From contig NZ_JBEPNO010000003.1 of the NCBI RefSeq assembly GCF_040546275.1, positions 1 to 64,000 of the forward strand: DNA of 64,000 nucleotides, in the 5' to 3' direction. A model generated the notes under the pieces. The model saw only the letters and a program-made list of their open reading frames with translations, made no database searches and was not told where the DNA came from. This DNA is from Nakamurella sp040546275. Its GTDB lineage: Bacteria > Actinomycetota > Actinomycetes > Mycobacteriales > Nakamurellaceae. Shown here in pieces: positions 18,109 to 27,210 of this stretch (positions are counted from its first letter, which is position 1; each line of letters starts with the position of its first letter). The translations under genes and the position numbers were made by a program.

Positions 18109-20007
18109 ATGATCGGAAAAGCTCCCCCGACGTCGCGTCGGATCCCCGGATCGCGTCCGGTCATCCTGACCGCGGCCGTCGCCGGTCTGCTCGCGGGTGT
18201 TGCCGGGCTGGTCCTGACCTGTTCCAACTGGGGACGGGGCGCCGAGTTCACCACCAAGGACCTGGTGCTGATCATCTTGCGCTGGTCCAGCATCGGGCTG
18301 GCGTTGGGCGTGGGGCTGTGGCGGTGGGGACGCGCTCCGGCCAACCCGACCGGGCGGTTGCTCTACGCAGCAGCGCTCTGCGATTGCCTGTGGATGATCG
18401 GTTGGAACTGGCCCGGGTCGGCCTGGGCGAACGAACTCCTCTGGTTCATGGCTTTCGAGTCTCCCCTGCTGGCCACGGTGGTGCTGGGCTGGCCGACCGG
18501 GCGGCTACGCCCTCGAGTGCGCCGCCTCGTGGTGTTCTTCGGAGTCGGCGATGCGTTGATCGTTCTCGTCGGCAGCGTGTTCAATCGATCCGCAGCACCC
18601 TCGGTGGCGTGGCCGGATGCTCCTGAGGCCTTGTTCAGCGTGCCCGGGGTCCGGCACCTGCTGGATCCACTCCAGGCGTTGCTGTTCGATTCGCTGCCGG
18701 CGGCCATCGTCCTGATCGTGCTGATCCGGCGTCGTCGCGCAGTTCCACTCGGTATGCGCCCGCTCATCACTCCGATCGTCGTGGCCGGCGGGTTCGTCTG
18801 CCTGGCACTGCTGATCCAGGACCTCGGCATCCAGCTGTTCGCAGCTGTTCTCGCGCCTCAGGGCGGAAACACCTGGTTGTTGACGGGCGCCCTTTTCGGC
18901 AGCTACTCGATGTTCGGCGCGGTCGGGCTGGGCGTGTTGATCGGCGCATCGCGCCGGAACCGCGCGGTCGCCGCGGGACGCCGCCGCCTGGTGGTCGATC
19001 TGAGATCGGCCACGCCGATGGTCAGTCCGTCTGCCGCCGCGGCGACCTGCCTGGGTGACCCGACCGCGCAGGTGCGTTATGCCGGGGCTGATGGTCGATG
19101 GATCGATGATTCAGGGATGGACATGCCGGGTCTGCTGCCCGGTCGGGAACTACTGGCGGTCAGGGACGAAGACGGGGAGATCATCGCCGGTCTGGATGTC
19201 GACCGGAGCCTGTCGTTACCGCCGCTGCTGACAGATCTGGCCATCAGCACCGTCCAGGCCCGGACCATCAACGAACGCGCGGTGGCCCTCGCCGACGCCC
19301 GTCGGACGCAGGTGACCCGCGCTGCTCGCGCCCTCGTCGAAGCCGCCGACCGTGGTCGAATCGATCTGGAACGCGACCTGCACGATGGAGCGCAGCAGAT
19401 GCTCGTCGGGATCGCCCTCACTGCCGGTCTGTCCGCTCGACGGGATGTGGTCGAGCAGAACGGGGGCGTGCGCGCCGCGGCGGTGACGGCCTTGGTCGAC
19501 CAGCTCCGCCTGACCAGTGCCGAAATCCTCTCGTTGATCGATTCGGCCACTCCGCCAATTCTTTCCGCCGGACTGACCAACGCAATCCGATCGCTGGCGG
19601 CGACGTGTCCCATCGATACCTCGTCGAGCGTCGTCGGTGACCTGCCGGCCGGCGACCCGCTCTGTCTCGATCTCTACCTGGTGACCGGCGAGGCGCTCAC
19701 CAATGCGGTGAAACATTCTGCTGGCGGCCATGTCTGGATAGACCTCAACATCTCGGAGCTGACGGTCGAGCTCGAGATCCGGGACGACGGTCGTGGCGGT
19801 GTCCACCAGGTGCCCGCCGGCCTGGCCCGTCGGGTCGACGGCTTCTCCGGGACGATTGTGGTGTCCGGCCCTTCCGGGACCAGATCGGGGACGGGTACCG
19901 GCACCACCATCTCGATCACCGCGCACCGGTCGGCTTCCGCCGCGCCCGTCACGGCTGGGCTCGTCACGGCGCCGTTGCCGGTGGAATCGGCAGTCGGATC
20001 CGGATGA
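18109..20007 (+). CDS. NarL-type sensor histidine kinase, integral membrane
   Basis: A 632-residue sensor kinase. The N-terminal half (about 10-300) has roughly eight membrane helices with little extracellular sequence. A linker domain follows, then the HisKA_3 dimerisation box RIDLERDLHDGAQQMLVGIAL with phospho-acceptor His425, and the ATPase domain with the N-box EALTNAVKHS and the G1 box IRDDGRGG. All residues needed for autophosphorylation appear present. It heads a three-gene operon: ATGA overlap with the next gene, then the response regulator at 21660. It should phosphorylate Asp192 of that regulator. ATG 18109 follows AAGGGG at 18092-18097. The signal is unknown; the multi-helix sensor suggests membrane stress or a lipophilic ligand. 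Confidence 0.9.
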   Translation: MIGKAPPTSRRIPGSRPVILTAAVAGLLAGVAGLVLTCSNWGRGAEFTTKDLVLIILRWSSIGLALGVGLWRWGRAPANPTGRLLYAAALCDCLWMIGWNWPGSAWANELLWFMAFESPLLATVVLGWPTGRLRPRVRRLVVFFGVGDALIVLVGSVFNRSAAPSVAWPDAPEALFSVPGVRHLLDPLQALLFDSLPAAIVLIVLIRRRRAVPLGMRPLITPIVVAGGFVCLALLIQDLGIQLFAAVLAPQGGNTWLLTGALFGSYSMFGAVGLGVLIGASRRNRAVAAGRRRLVVDLRSATPMVSPSAAAATCLGDPTAQVRYAGADGRWIDDSGMDMPGLLPGRELLAVRDEDGEIIAGLDVDRSLSLPPLLTDLAISTVQARTINERAVALADARRTQVTRAARALVEAADRGRIDLERDLHDGAQQMLVGIALTAGLSARRDVVEQNGGVRAAAVTALVDQLRLTSAEILSLIDSATPPILSAGLTNAIRSLAATCPIDTSSSVVGDLPAGDPLCLDLYLVTGEALTNAVKHSAGGHVWIDLNISELTVELEIRDDGRGGVHQVPAGLARRVDGFSGTIVVSGPSGTRSGTGTGTTISITAHRSASAAPVTAGLVTAPLPVESAVGSG

Positions 20008-21656
20008 ACATCAGATGGGTGGCTGTCGCAGCCATGGCCCTGGTCGTCGGCTGCGCCCTCGTCGTCGGCCTTGGCGCGCTCATCTCCTCGGGCCAACTGA
20101 TGAATCGTTCCGGCGGGCAGGTCATCTTTCTCTGCGCCGCGGCGATCTCCGCTCCTGTGCTGGCCGCCTGGATACTGCGACGACACCCGAGCGAATGGAC
20201 CGGACCGCTAATCGGCGTGTGCGTCATCGCTGCCGACCTGGCCGCCTGCCGAACGACATCGCTCGGAGTGATGACGCCCGTCACCGGGCTCGTGTCGATG
20301 ACGCTCGTCCTGCTTCCTGCGGTGCTGGCCACCCGGCACCCGGCCCTCCGGGGCAGGCCCGGCGCACGGCTCGTGATCGATTCGTGTTTCGCTCTGACGG
20401 CGACACTGGGTGTGGTCATCGTCATCTGCGCCTGGGCGCTGGGCACCGTGCCGACGTCTTGGTGGTACGTCGGATCGGCGCGACCGATCGTCTGGTGGCT
20501 CGCTGCTCTACATCTCGGTCGCACCGTCCTCGTCGCCCTTGCCGTCGTGGTCGGCGCCGTGGCCGTCGGCAGGGAATACCGATCCAATTCGGCCATCGGT
20601 CGCTCGGTCCTCCGACCGTTCGTCTACCCGGCCGTCGGATGGGCCATCACCACCATCGGCACGGGCGCGTGGACCGCCGTCCTGGAATTGGACGCACCAA
20701 CGGCCGAGCTGACCTCCGCCACGACGAACGTCATCATCTTCCTGCCGGCGGTCCTGGTGTCAGCGATGGCCGGCGGCGCGACCTGGATCGACCTGATGGT
20801 CCGTCATCCGCAGTCACCTCCCCAGGGGCCCACCACGCGGGCCACCCCACCGTCGCAGGACCGGCACGACCAGGACGTCGAGCAGTTCCTGTCCCGCGCG
20901 CTGGCCGATCCCACCATCAGGGTGCTCTACCCGGCGGATGACGCCGACCGGCAGTGGATCGACGTCCGGGGACGACCGGCGAGCATTGCCGTCGATCGGA
21001 GCGATCGGGGTGTGGCCGTCCTCTGCCGCGGTGACAAGACCATCGGACTGGTCGAACTCGATGCGGCCCCCACGGCCAGGCCCGATGCCGTCGAACTGGT
21101 GGCGACGGCTGCCGGGCTGCGTATGGAGACCGAGAGCCTGCTGGCCTCGGCGCGAAGTGACCTCGAACGAAGTCGACTGCTGGCCGCGCGCTTGTTGCAT
21201 GCGGTTGATGCCCCCCGCGCAGCACTGCGCAGCCAGCTGCTGGCCGGGCCCCTGCTCGACCTCGGCAACGTCGCGGCGGACCTGGGTCAGGGGCCTGCCG
21301 GTCCATCGATGCAAGAGGTGGCGGATCGGCTGCGTGCGATCACAGCCCGGGTGCGGACGATCTCCCACGGCCTCTTCCCGTCTGCTCTGACCACCCAGGG
21401 CCTGGTGGGGGCAATCAATCGACCAGGGACGCCGGACCGCAGATTCCCGGCAGCGGTCGAGATGACGGCCTATCTCGCGGTGATGCCGGATCCGGGGGCG
21501 ACGATCGGCATGCTGGAGGACGATGGCCGGACGGCACTGCAGATCAGCAGGTCCATCCCGCCTGAACCCTTTCTACTGGACCGGATCTCGGCTCTCGACG
21601 GTTCCGTGGTCAGATCAGATCCTCGCTGGCTCATCAGCATTCCGATCGATGGGTGA
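20004..21656 (+). CDS. Degenerate kinase-like membrane partner (pseudokinase)
   Basis: A 550-residue membrane protein built like the upstream kinase: about eight helices in the first 260 residues, a linker, then a helical region with LLAARLLHAVDAPRAALRS. His399 is at the place of the phospho-acceptor, but the acidic residue and glycine that normally follow (HDG) are replaced by Ala and Val. The rest is short and lacks the N-box and G-boxes of an ATPase; only a ghost of the domain end (SDPRWLISIPI) remains. It cannot be an autonomous kinase. It may form a complex with the upstream kinase and modulate it. The 4-bp overlap with that gene supports this. Confidence 0.75.
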   Translation: MNIRWVAVAAMALVVGCALVVGLGALISSGQLMNRSGGQVIFLCAAAISAPVLAAWILRRHPSEWTGPLIGVCVIAADLAACRTTSLGVMTPVTGLVSMTLVLLPAVLATRHPALRGRPGARLVIDSCFALTATLGVVIVICAWALGTVPTSWWYVGSARPIVWWLAALHLGRTVLVALAVVVGAVAVGREYRSNSAIGRSVLRPFVYPAVGWAITTIGTGAWTAVLELDAPTAELTSATTNVIIFLPAVLVSAMAGGATWIDLMVRHPQSPPQGPTTRATPPSQDRHDQDVEQFLSRALADPTIRVLYPADDADRQWIDVRGRPASIAVDRSDRGVAVLCRGDKTIGLVELDAAPTARPDAVELVATAAGLRMETESLLASARSDLERSRLLAARLLHAVDAPRAALRSQLLAGPLLDLGNVAADLGQGPAGPSMQEVADRLRAITARVRTISHGLFPSALTTQGLVGAINRPGTPDRRFPAAVEMTAYLAVMPDPGATIGMLEDDGRTALQISRSIPPEPFLLDRISALDGSVVRSDPRWLISIPIDG

Positions 21657-21659
21657 CCC

Positions 21660-22727
21660 ATGGCAACGACCGCGCTGCTGGCCTGGTCCGATCTCGATCC
21701 CGCCCCGGAGAGTCTCGGCGCAGTCCGGGCCGGCCTCGTCGAGCGTCACGGCGGGCGCCCTACGTCACACCCGGCCGTGATCCTGTTCGCCGGAGCATCG
21801 TCGGCGATGCAGCTGGCAGTCAGCCTGCAACGACTCGGGCTCGGCACGTCGATCGCGGTCGGGGTGTTCGAGATCGACGAGACCGACCATGCCGACCAGC
21901 ACGCAAAGTTCGCTTGGATCATGCAATTGGCGCGGCAGGGGCAGGCCGGCGACATCCTGGCCACCGACATCGTCCACATGTTGCTACCGACTGTCAGCGC
22001 CGGCGAATGGACGTCGGGCGGCACCGAGCTGGACGGGGTGCACCGCCTGGACTGGCGCGGCCGCGCGGCCGCGGAACGGCTGAGAGTCGTTGTCGCAGAG
22101 GATGTCGCGCTGATCCGCGCCGGCATCGTCAGCCTCCTCCGAGCCGAGGGCATATCGGTCGTCGCCGAGGCCGCGGACTACGAAACCATGCTCTCCGCGG
22201 TGCGGGCGACGCGACCGGCCCTGTTGATCGCCGACATCCGGATGCCGCCAGGGCACGGCGACGAGGGCCTGCGCGCCGCCCGCATTCTTCGCACGGAGCA
22301 ACGGGATCTGGCCGTTCTGATCCTGAGCCAGCACGTGCAGGCGTCGGCAGCGGCCGACCTGCTCGACGATCAGAGCGCCGGTATCGGATACCTGCTCAAG
22401 GAGCGGGTCACCAAGATCGACGAATTCCTCGAGGCCGCCCGCACGGTCGCCTCCGGGGGCACCGTGATCGACCCGATGATCACCTCGGAACTCCTGGCGC
22501 GACACCGGACCGCCGGTCAGCTGTCGACCTTGGCGGATCGCGAGAGGACCGTCCTGGAGTTGATGGCCCAGGGGCTTTCGAACGTGGCCATCGCCGACCG
22601 ACTCGTCCTGTCGGCCCGCACCGTCGAGTCGCACGTCAGATCGATCCTGACGAAGCTGGACATCTGGGACGATCCGGCCGGTAACCGTCGGGTGCAGGCC
22701 GTCATCCAGTGGCTCGATCAACGCTAG
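21660..22727 (+). CDS. LuxR-type response regulator with N-terminal cyclase-like domain
   Basis: A 355-residue protein. Residues 141-260 form a receiver domain (VVVAEDVALIRAGI, phosphorylated Asp192 in LLIADIRMP, lysine in GYLLKERV). Residues about 290-350 form a LuxR helix-turn-helix (LADRERTVLELMAQGLSNVAIADRLVLSARTVESHVRSILTKL). The first 140 residues are an extra domain whose order of blocks, LLAWSDLDPAPES, ERHGGR, LFAGASSAMQLAVSLQRLG, ILATDIVHMLLP and LDGVHRLDW, resembles class III nucleotidyl cyclase homology domains, but the catalytic residues are not convincingly present. It begins 3 nt after the pseudokinase stop and is probably the output of the operon. Confidence 0.85.
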   Translation: MATTALLAWSDLDPAPESLGAVRAGLVERHGGRPTSHPAVILFAGASSAMQLAVSLQRLGLGTSIAVGVFEIDETDHADQHAKFAWIMQLARQGQAGDILATDIVHMLLPTVSAGEWTSGGTELDGVHRLDWRGRAAAERLRVVVAEDVALIRAGIVSLLRAEGISVVAEAADYETMLSAVRATRPALLIADIRMPPGHGDEGLRAARILRTEQRDLAVLILSQHVQASAAADLLDDQSAGIGYLLKERVTKIDEFLEAARTVASGGTVIDPMITSELLARHRTAGQLSTLADRERTVLELMAQGLSNVAIADRLVLSARTVESHVRSILTKLDIWDDPAGNRRVQAVIQWLDQR

Positions 22728-22730
22728 GTT

Positions 22731-22828
22731 GTCGTGACCCGGGACAGTCGTCACCCAGGACAGTCGTCACCCAGGACAGTCGTGACCCAGGACAGTCGTG
22801 ACCCGGGGACAGTCGTGACCCGGGGACA
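22731..22828. repeat. Minisatellite of six 16-17-bp units
   Basis: GTCGTGACCCGGGACA-type units occupy 22731-22746, 22747-22762, 22763-22778, 22779-22794, 22795-22811 and 22812-22828. Variation is limited to C/G at position 6, A/G at position 11 and an extra G in the last two. The block begins 3 bp after the response-regulator stop and ends about 115 bp before the lipoprotein start. It could hold several protein-binding sites or be neutral slippage. Confidence 0.9.
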
Positions 22829-22944
22829 GTGCTGACACGCACGGGTGCACGACCTGTCGGCGATCTCGTTCCGTGCCAGCACTGCGGCGGCCCGATGCCA
22901 ACTCTTCCTATCGTGATGACAATCGAAATCCACGAGGAGAAAAC

Positions 22945-23904
22945 ATGTTTCGAACCATTGATGGACCCGGATCACGACCGCGCAGGCTCGCCCTCGTGCT
23001 GGGGTTCGCCGGACTGCTGACGCTGGCCGGCTGTGCAAACGGCAGCGGCAACGCCGCACCCGCCACCACTGCTTCCGGCCCGACCCCCACCGCGGCTGTC
23101 ACGTCCGCCCCGCCCGTGGCGACATCCGGTACCGGCACGATTGCCCCCGTCCCCCAACCGTCGTCGACGCTGTCGGCGACACCGGCGACACCGGGTTCCG
23201 CCGGGGCGGCCGGTGGACCTTCCCGGGTCAAGGAGATTCAAGAGGTCACCACTTGGTGGGTGGCGACGATGAAGACGCGGCTGCATCGGACCGCCGATCC
23301 GGGATGCGTGACCGGCATCGTCAGCCGCCTCGATCGTTCCGATCTGGCGTTGCTGGCGGCCGCCGCCAAGTCCGGTGCCGCCATCCCGCCCGGCCTCAGC
23401 GCCGCGGGCAACGCGTTGGGCGGCTTTCTCATCGAATGCATGGCACCCGGTGGCGGGCTGCCGGGCCAGGAGACGTCCAGCGTTCCGGCGTCGAGCGTTC
23501 CGGCGTCGGCAGTGCAGATCCCTGGGGCAGCGCATCAGTGTCTGCTGAGCAGTGCTGAAGTGTCCCGCCTCTTCGACATGAAATCCAAGGAATCTACCTA
23601 TCGCGTGCACCTGGGCCCTCTCGGAACCGCCAACGGGTGCACATTCGAAAACGAGACCAGCGCAGATCACTACGTCACGGTCGTCCTGTACGCCAAGATC
23701 GACCCCACCAAGGTGAAGTCGTTCGAATCGACCAGAACCTTCACGGCCAAGCCGATCCCCAATCTGGGCGATGCCGCCTACTTCTCCAGCAGTGCTCTGG
23801 ACATCGTGATCGGTACGCGGATGATCTCGATCGAACAGGCACCGGACGGCGACGAGGAAGGTCTGTTCGCGGCGGCCCACCTGCTGCTGACCCGGCTCAA
23901 GTGA
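22945..23904 (+). CDS. Secreted lipoprotein of unknown function
   Basis: A 319-residue lipoprotein. Signal peptide residues 1-30 end in the lipobox LTLAGC. A Thr/Ala/Pro-rich spacer (about 31-95) is followed by an ordered part with cysteines at SAADPGC-like (TADPGCVTG), IECMAPGG, AHQCLLSSAEVSRLF and NGCTFEN, which probably form disulfides; the C-terminal half resembles DUF3558-type or other small actinobacterial extracellular domains, but I cannot name it firmly. ATG 22945 has an excellent GAGGAGA ribosome binding site at 22934-22940. It lies downstream of the two-component operon across the minisatellite and may be a target or sensor accessory of it. Confidence 0.75.
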   Translation: MFRTIDGPGSRPRRLALVLGFAGLLTLAGCANGSGNAAPATTASGPTPTAAVTSAPPVATSGTGTIAPVPQPSSTLSATPATPGSAGAAGGPSRVKEIQEVTTWWVATMKTRLHRTADPGCVTGIVSRLDRSDLALLAAAAKSGAAIPPGLSAAGNALGGFLIECMAPGGGLPGQETSSVPASSVPASAVQIPGAAHQCLLSSAEVSRLFDMKSKESTYRVHLGPLGTANGCTFENETSADHYVTVVLYAKIDPTKVKSFESTRTFTAKPIPNLGDAAYFSSSALDIVIGTRMISIEQAPDGDEEGLFAAAHLLLTRLK

Positions 23905-23971
23905 CTACCGGCCGACCTGATGGGTGGCCGCGGGTGCTCCAGCAGGTCGGCAGGACCAGCACAACCACCGA

Positions 23972-24592
23972 TCAGTGGACGGTGGCCAGCAGGTACGAGT
24001 CGAGCCACTCCGGGAATCGGGTCAGGTCTTCGAGGACGACGTCGGCGCCGGCTGCGGCCAGGTCGGCCGCGCTGATCGGGCCGGTGGCCACGGCTACCGC
24101 AAGAGCATCGGCCGCCCTGGCGCCGGTGATGTCACCCAGGTGGTCACCGACGTACACCTCGGCCCCGTACTCCTGCAGCGCGACTGCTTTGCCCGTGCTC
24201 CACAGGTCTCCGACGACCGCCGCGACCTGCACCCCGAGGGTCTCCAGGTGCTTGCAGGCCGTCGGTCCGTACTTGGCGGTCACCACGACTGCCCGGCCAC
24301 CACGGGCCGAGACGGACTCGAGAGCAGCAATGGCACCGGGCATCGGGACCGTCCGCGGAATGGCGATACCCGGGTAGATCGCCCGGTAGCGCGCGATGAT
24401 CGCCTGCACAAGATTCTCGTCGAGGTCGTAGCGGGCGAGCTCGTGACTCAGCGGCGGGCCGAGGCGGTTGGCGAAACCAGGCCCGTCCAACGGGATGCCG
24501 AACTCGTCCGCAAGGACGGCGAAGACCTCGATCATGCCCTGGCGAGGGTCGATCAAGGTCATGTCGAGGTCGAAACCAACGGTGAAGCTCAC
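23972..24592 (-). CDS. HAD-family hydrolase (phosphoglycolate-phosphatase-like)
   Basis: A 206-residue haloacid-dehalogenase-type phosphatase. The HAD signature GFDLDMTLID with the catalytic aspartates is at the N-terminus, motif II lies in VVVTAKYG, the lysine in STGKAVAL, and the final acidic motif in VYVGDHLGDITGA. A cap domain sits between motifs I and II. GTG 24592 (VSFTVGFDLD) puts motif I at residues 6-12, as expected; an upstream in-frame start would add 33 unconserved residues. It is convergent with the lipoprotein gene and divergent from the VanZ gene. Substrate not predictable beyond a phosphomonoester. Confidence 0.85.
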   Translation of the reverse strand: MSFTVGFDLDMTLIDPRQGMIEVFAVLADEFGIPLDGPGFANRLGPPLSHELARYDLDENLVQAIIARYRAIYPGIAIPRTVPMPGAIAALESVSARGGRAVVVTAKYGPTACKHLETLGVQVAAVVGDLWSTGKAVALQEYGAEVYVGDHLGDITGARAADALAVAVATGPISAADLAAAGADVVLEDLTRFPEWLDSYLLATVH

Positions 24593-24748
24593 GGTGGCCA
24601 GCGTAGGCGCGGGCACCTCCCCGACCACCCCATGATTCGGCCTGAGGCCCGATGGTGACCGCAACGTTACTTCAGATGTGATTTCAGCCACGCTTTGTGG
24701 TCGAAACCTCCGTTTTGCGCGAAGCGGGCACCTCTACGATGGACTTCG

Positions 24749-25387
24749 ATGATGTCTCCCGACCACGCTGACGGTGCCACCGGCACCCGCAGCACGACGA
24801 ACCTCGGCGGCATCGCAGCCCCGCTGGATCGCTCTGACCGACCGCCCCTCGGGTCGGATGTCCGCCGGCGCCCGCAATCCGGGAATCCGGCCCGCCTTGA
24901 TCAGCGGGCCCGGCGAGGCGCCGCTACCCTCCTGGTGGTGATCCTGGTGGCGATCGCCGTCATCGTCTTCTGGCCGGGGCCACCGGACCCCGGTGGCCAG
25001 AGCGCGCTGCACGACTATCTGGAGCGGGCACACCGGCACGGCCTTCCGAGCTGGATTACCTTCGATTTCATCCAGAACGCCGCAAACGTTTTCATGTTCG
25101 TCCCGCTGGGTCTGCTGGGGTCGTTGGCCCTGCGGCGCCACAACTATCTGGTCGTGCTGTACGCCGCCGCGGCATCGGGCTTCATCGAGTTGACACAGCT
25201 GGTGCTGCTCCCACATCGGGTGGCGTCGCTCCAGGACGTGATGGCCAACACCGGCGGCGCCCTGCTGGGCTTCCTGATCTCTCTGCCCGCCCTGCGGCGC
25301 AGGATCCGGCGCCGCAGGCGCTATCTCGCCGGCCGCAGCGCGGCGGCGGACTCCCCACGCCGGGTGGCACGGGCGACCCGGCTCTGA
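24749..25387 (+). CDS. VanZ-like membrane protein
   Basis: A 212-residue integral membrane protein. After about 65 hydrophilic residues come four helices: LLVVILVAIAVIVFWPGPP, the block FDFIQNAANVFMFVPLGLLGSLA, YLVVLYAAAASGFIELTQLV, and NTGGALLGFLISLPAL, with the VanZ-type pattern (F..N..LF.P.G, E..Q, D...N..G...G). VanZ proteins are associated with low-level glycopeptide resistance or cell-envelope functions, but most members are uncharacterised. A basic tail follows. ATG 24749 is the likely start (a second ATG follows at once). Confidence 0.85.
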   Translation: MMSPDHADGATGTRSTTNLGGIAAPLDRSDRPPLGSDVRRRPQSGNPARLDQRARRGAATLLVVILVAIAVIVFWPGPPDPGGQSALHDYLERAHRHGLPSWITFDFIQNAANVFMFVPLGLLGSLALRRHNYLVVLYAAAASGFIELTQLVLLPHRVASLQDVMANTGGALLGFLISLPALRRRIRRRRRYLAGRSAAADSPRRVARATRL

Positions 25388-25417
25388 GCCGGGGTCCTCC
25401 GCCACCGATGACCGGTC

Positions 25418-27079
25418 TCAGGCCGTAGTGATCGCAGCGTCCGCCTGCAGCCCGAGCAGACCGACCGCCTCCTCGCGCATCTGCACCTTGCGCACCTTTC
25501 CGGTCACCGTCATCGGGAAGTCGTCGACGATGTGCACGTACCGCGGGATCTTGAAGTGCGCGAGGCGGCCCGTGCAGAACTCCCGGATGTCCTCCGCCGT
25601 CAGGGGTGTCGCCCCCTCGCGCATGCGCACCCATGCCATCAGTTCTTCGCCGTACCGCTTGTCGGGGACGCCGATCACCTGCGCGTCGATGATGTCCGGA
25701 TGCGTGTAGAGGAACTCCTCGACCTCACGGGGATAGACGTTCTCGCCGCCGCGGATCACCAGATCCTTGATGCGGCCGGTGATGTTGAGATAGCCGGCCT
25801 CCGTCATCACCGCCAGGTCCCCGGTGTGCATCCACCGCGCCGGATCGATGACCTCGGCGGTCTTCTCGGGTTGGTCCCAATAACCGAGCATGACGGAGTA
25901 GCCCCGTGTGCACAGCTCACCGGGCTCCCCGCGCGGCACGGTCAGACCGGTGATCGGATCGATGACCTTGGATTCCAGGTGTGGATGGGTCCGCCCGACC
26001 GTCGACGTCCGCTCCTCGACCCCGTCGTGCAGACCGGTCTGGGTGGAGACCGGTGACGTCTCCGTCATCCCGTAGGCGATGGTCACCTCGGTCATCCCGA
26101 AATCGGCGATGACCTTCTTCATCACCTCGACGGGGCAGGGCGACCCGGCCATGATTCCGGTGCGCAGGCTCGACAGGTCGTACTCGGAGACGTTCGGCAG
26201 GGCCAGCTCTGCGATGAACATCGTCGGAACCCCGTACAGCGCAGTACATTGGTACTCCTGCACCGCGGAAAGGGTTGCGGCTGGGTCGAAGCCAGGCGCC
26301 GGGTAGACGATGCAGGCACCGTGGCTGGTCGATGCGAGATTGCCCATCACCATGCCGAAGCAGTGGTAGAGCGGGACCGGAGCGCAGATCACGTCGTTCT
26401 CGGTGAGGGCACACCCCTCGCCCACGAAATATCCGTTGTTCAGGATGTTGTGGTGGGAAAGGGTGGCGCCCTTGGGGAAACCTGTGGTCCCCGACGTGTA
26501 CTGGATGTTGATGGGCTGGTCCGCGGAGAGCATGATCGCGTCCAGCAGGCGACGGTCCATCCCGGATCCGTTCTCCAGCAACGCATCGAAATCGCCTCCG
26601 ATGTAGACGATCCGGCGCAACGCAGAACACTGGTCACGCACCTTGGTGATCATGGCGGCGTAGTTGCTCGTCTTGAACTCCCTGGCGGACACCAGGACCG
26701 AGATACCGGCCTGCTTCAGCACGAACTCGAGCTCGTGCGTCCGGTAGGCAGGATTGATGGTCACCAGGACGGCCCCGATCTTCGCCGTGGCGAACTGGGT
26801 GATCATCCACTCGGCGCAGTTGGGCGACCAGATTCCCATCCGATCACCGACCTCGACGCCATCGGCGAGCAGGGCGAGGGCGAGCGCGTCGGTGAGCGTG
26901 CCGAACTCCGAGTACGTGTACGAACGGCCGGCGGCGACGTCCACCACCGCGGGTCGATCGCCGAACGCCCCTACCGTGCGGGACAGGTTCTGTCCGATGG
27001 TGTCGCCCAGCAGCGGCCTGTCCGAGGCGGAGCTGGAGTAGGACGGCAACACAAGCGGAGCAGTCATCGTTGAACCCAT
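25418..27079 (-). CDS. Acyl-CoA synthetase (AMP-binding, FadD type)
   Basis: A 553-residue ligase of the ANL superfamily that activates a carboxylic acid to its acyl-adenylate and then acyl-CoA. The P-loop YTSGTTGFPKGATLSHHN, the YGMTETSP motif, the WMHTGDLAVM motif with its aspartate, the hinge GRIKDLVIRGGENVYPREVEE and the catalytic lysine in TVTGKVRK are all present. It resembles medium/long-chain fatty-acid CoA ligases of the FadD35 type. ATG 27079 (MGSTMTAPL) is preceded by GTGAGGA; ATG 27067 is an alternative. It lies downstream of the NagD-like gene behind a hairpin and probably has its own promoter. Confidence 0.92.
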   Translation of the reverse strand: MGSTMTAPLVLPSYSSSASDRPLLGDTIGQNLSRTVGAFGDRPAVVDVAAGRSYTYSEFGTLTDALALALLADGVEVGDRMGIWSPNCAEWMITQFATAKIGAVLVTINPAYRTHELEFVLKQAGISVLVSAREFKTSNYAAMITKVRDQCSALRRIVYIGGDFDALLENGSGMDRRLLDAIMLSADQPINIQYTSGTTGFPKGATLSHHNILNNGYFVGEGCALTENDVICAPVPLYHCFGMVMGNLASTSHGACIVYPAPGFDPAATLSAVQEYQCTALYGVPTMFIAELALPNVSEYDLSSLRTGIMAGSPCPVEVMKKVIADFGMTEVTIAYGMTETSPVSTQTGLHDGVEERTSTVGRTHPHLESKVIDPITGLTVPRGEPGELCTRGYSVMLGYWDQPEKTAEVIDPARWMHTGDLAVMTEAGYLNITGRIKDLVIRGGENVYPREVEEFLYTHPDIIDAQVIGVPDKRYGEELMAWVRMREGATPLTAEDIREFCTGRLAHFKIPRYVHIVDDFPMTVTGKVRKVQMREEAVGLLGLQADAAITTA

Positions 27080-27145
27080 CGTCACATCCTCACCTGCGCT
27101 GGACCGATCCGCCACCCTTTCCGGGCGTATCCGGTCCGCACAATC

Positions 27146-27199
27146 CCGTTGCGTCCTGCACAGCGCGCGCTATAGCGAACGCTCTGCAGGACGCGACGG
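27146..27199 (-). terminator. Terminator downstream of the NagD-like gene
   Basis: CCGTTGCGTCCTGCA at 27146-27160 pairs with TGCAGGACGCGACGG at 27185-27199: 15 bp with one mismatch, and AGCG/CGCT can pair inside the loop. It lies between the NagD-like stop (27211) and the acyl-CoA ligase start (27079), both on the minus strand. Confidence 0.7.
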
Positions 27200-27210
27200 G
27201 CGGCAACGGC

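Noticed and set aside
22731..22828. CRISPR array
   Set aside because: Units are directly adjacent without spacers, are only 16-17 bp, and no cas genes are nearby.
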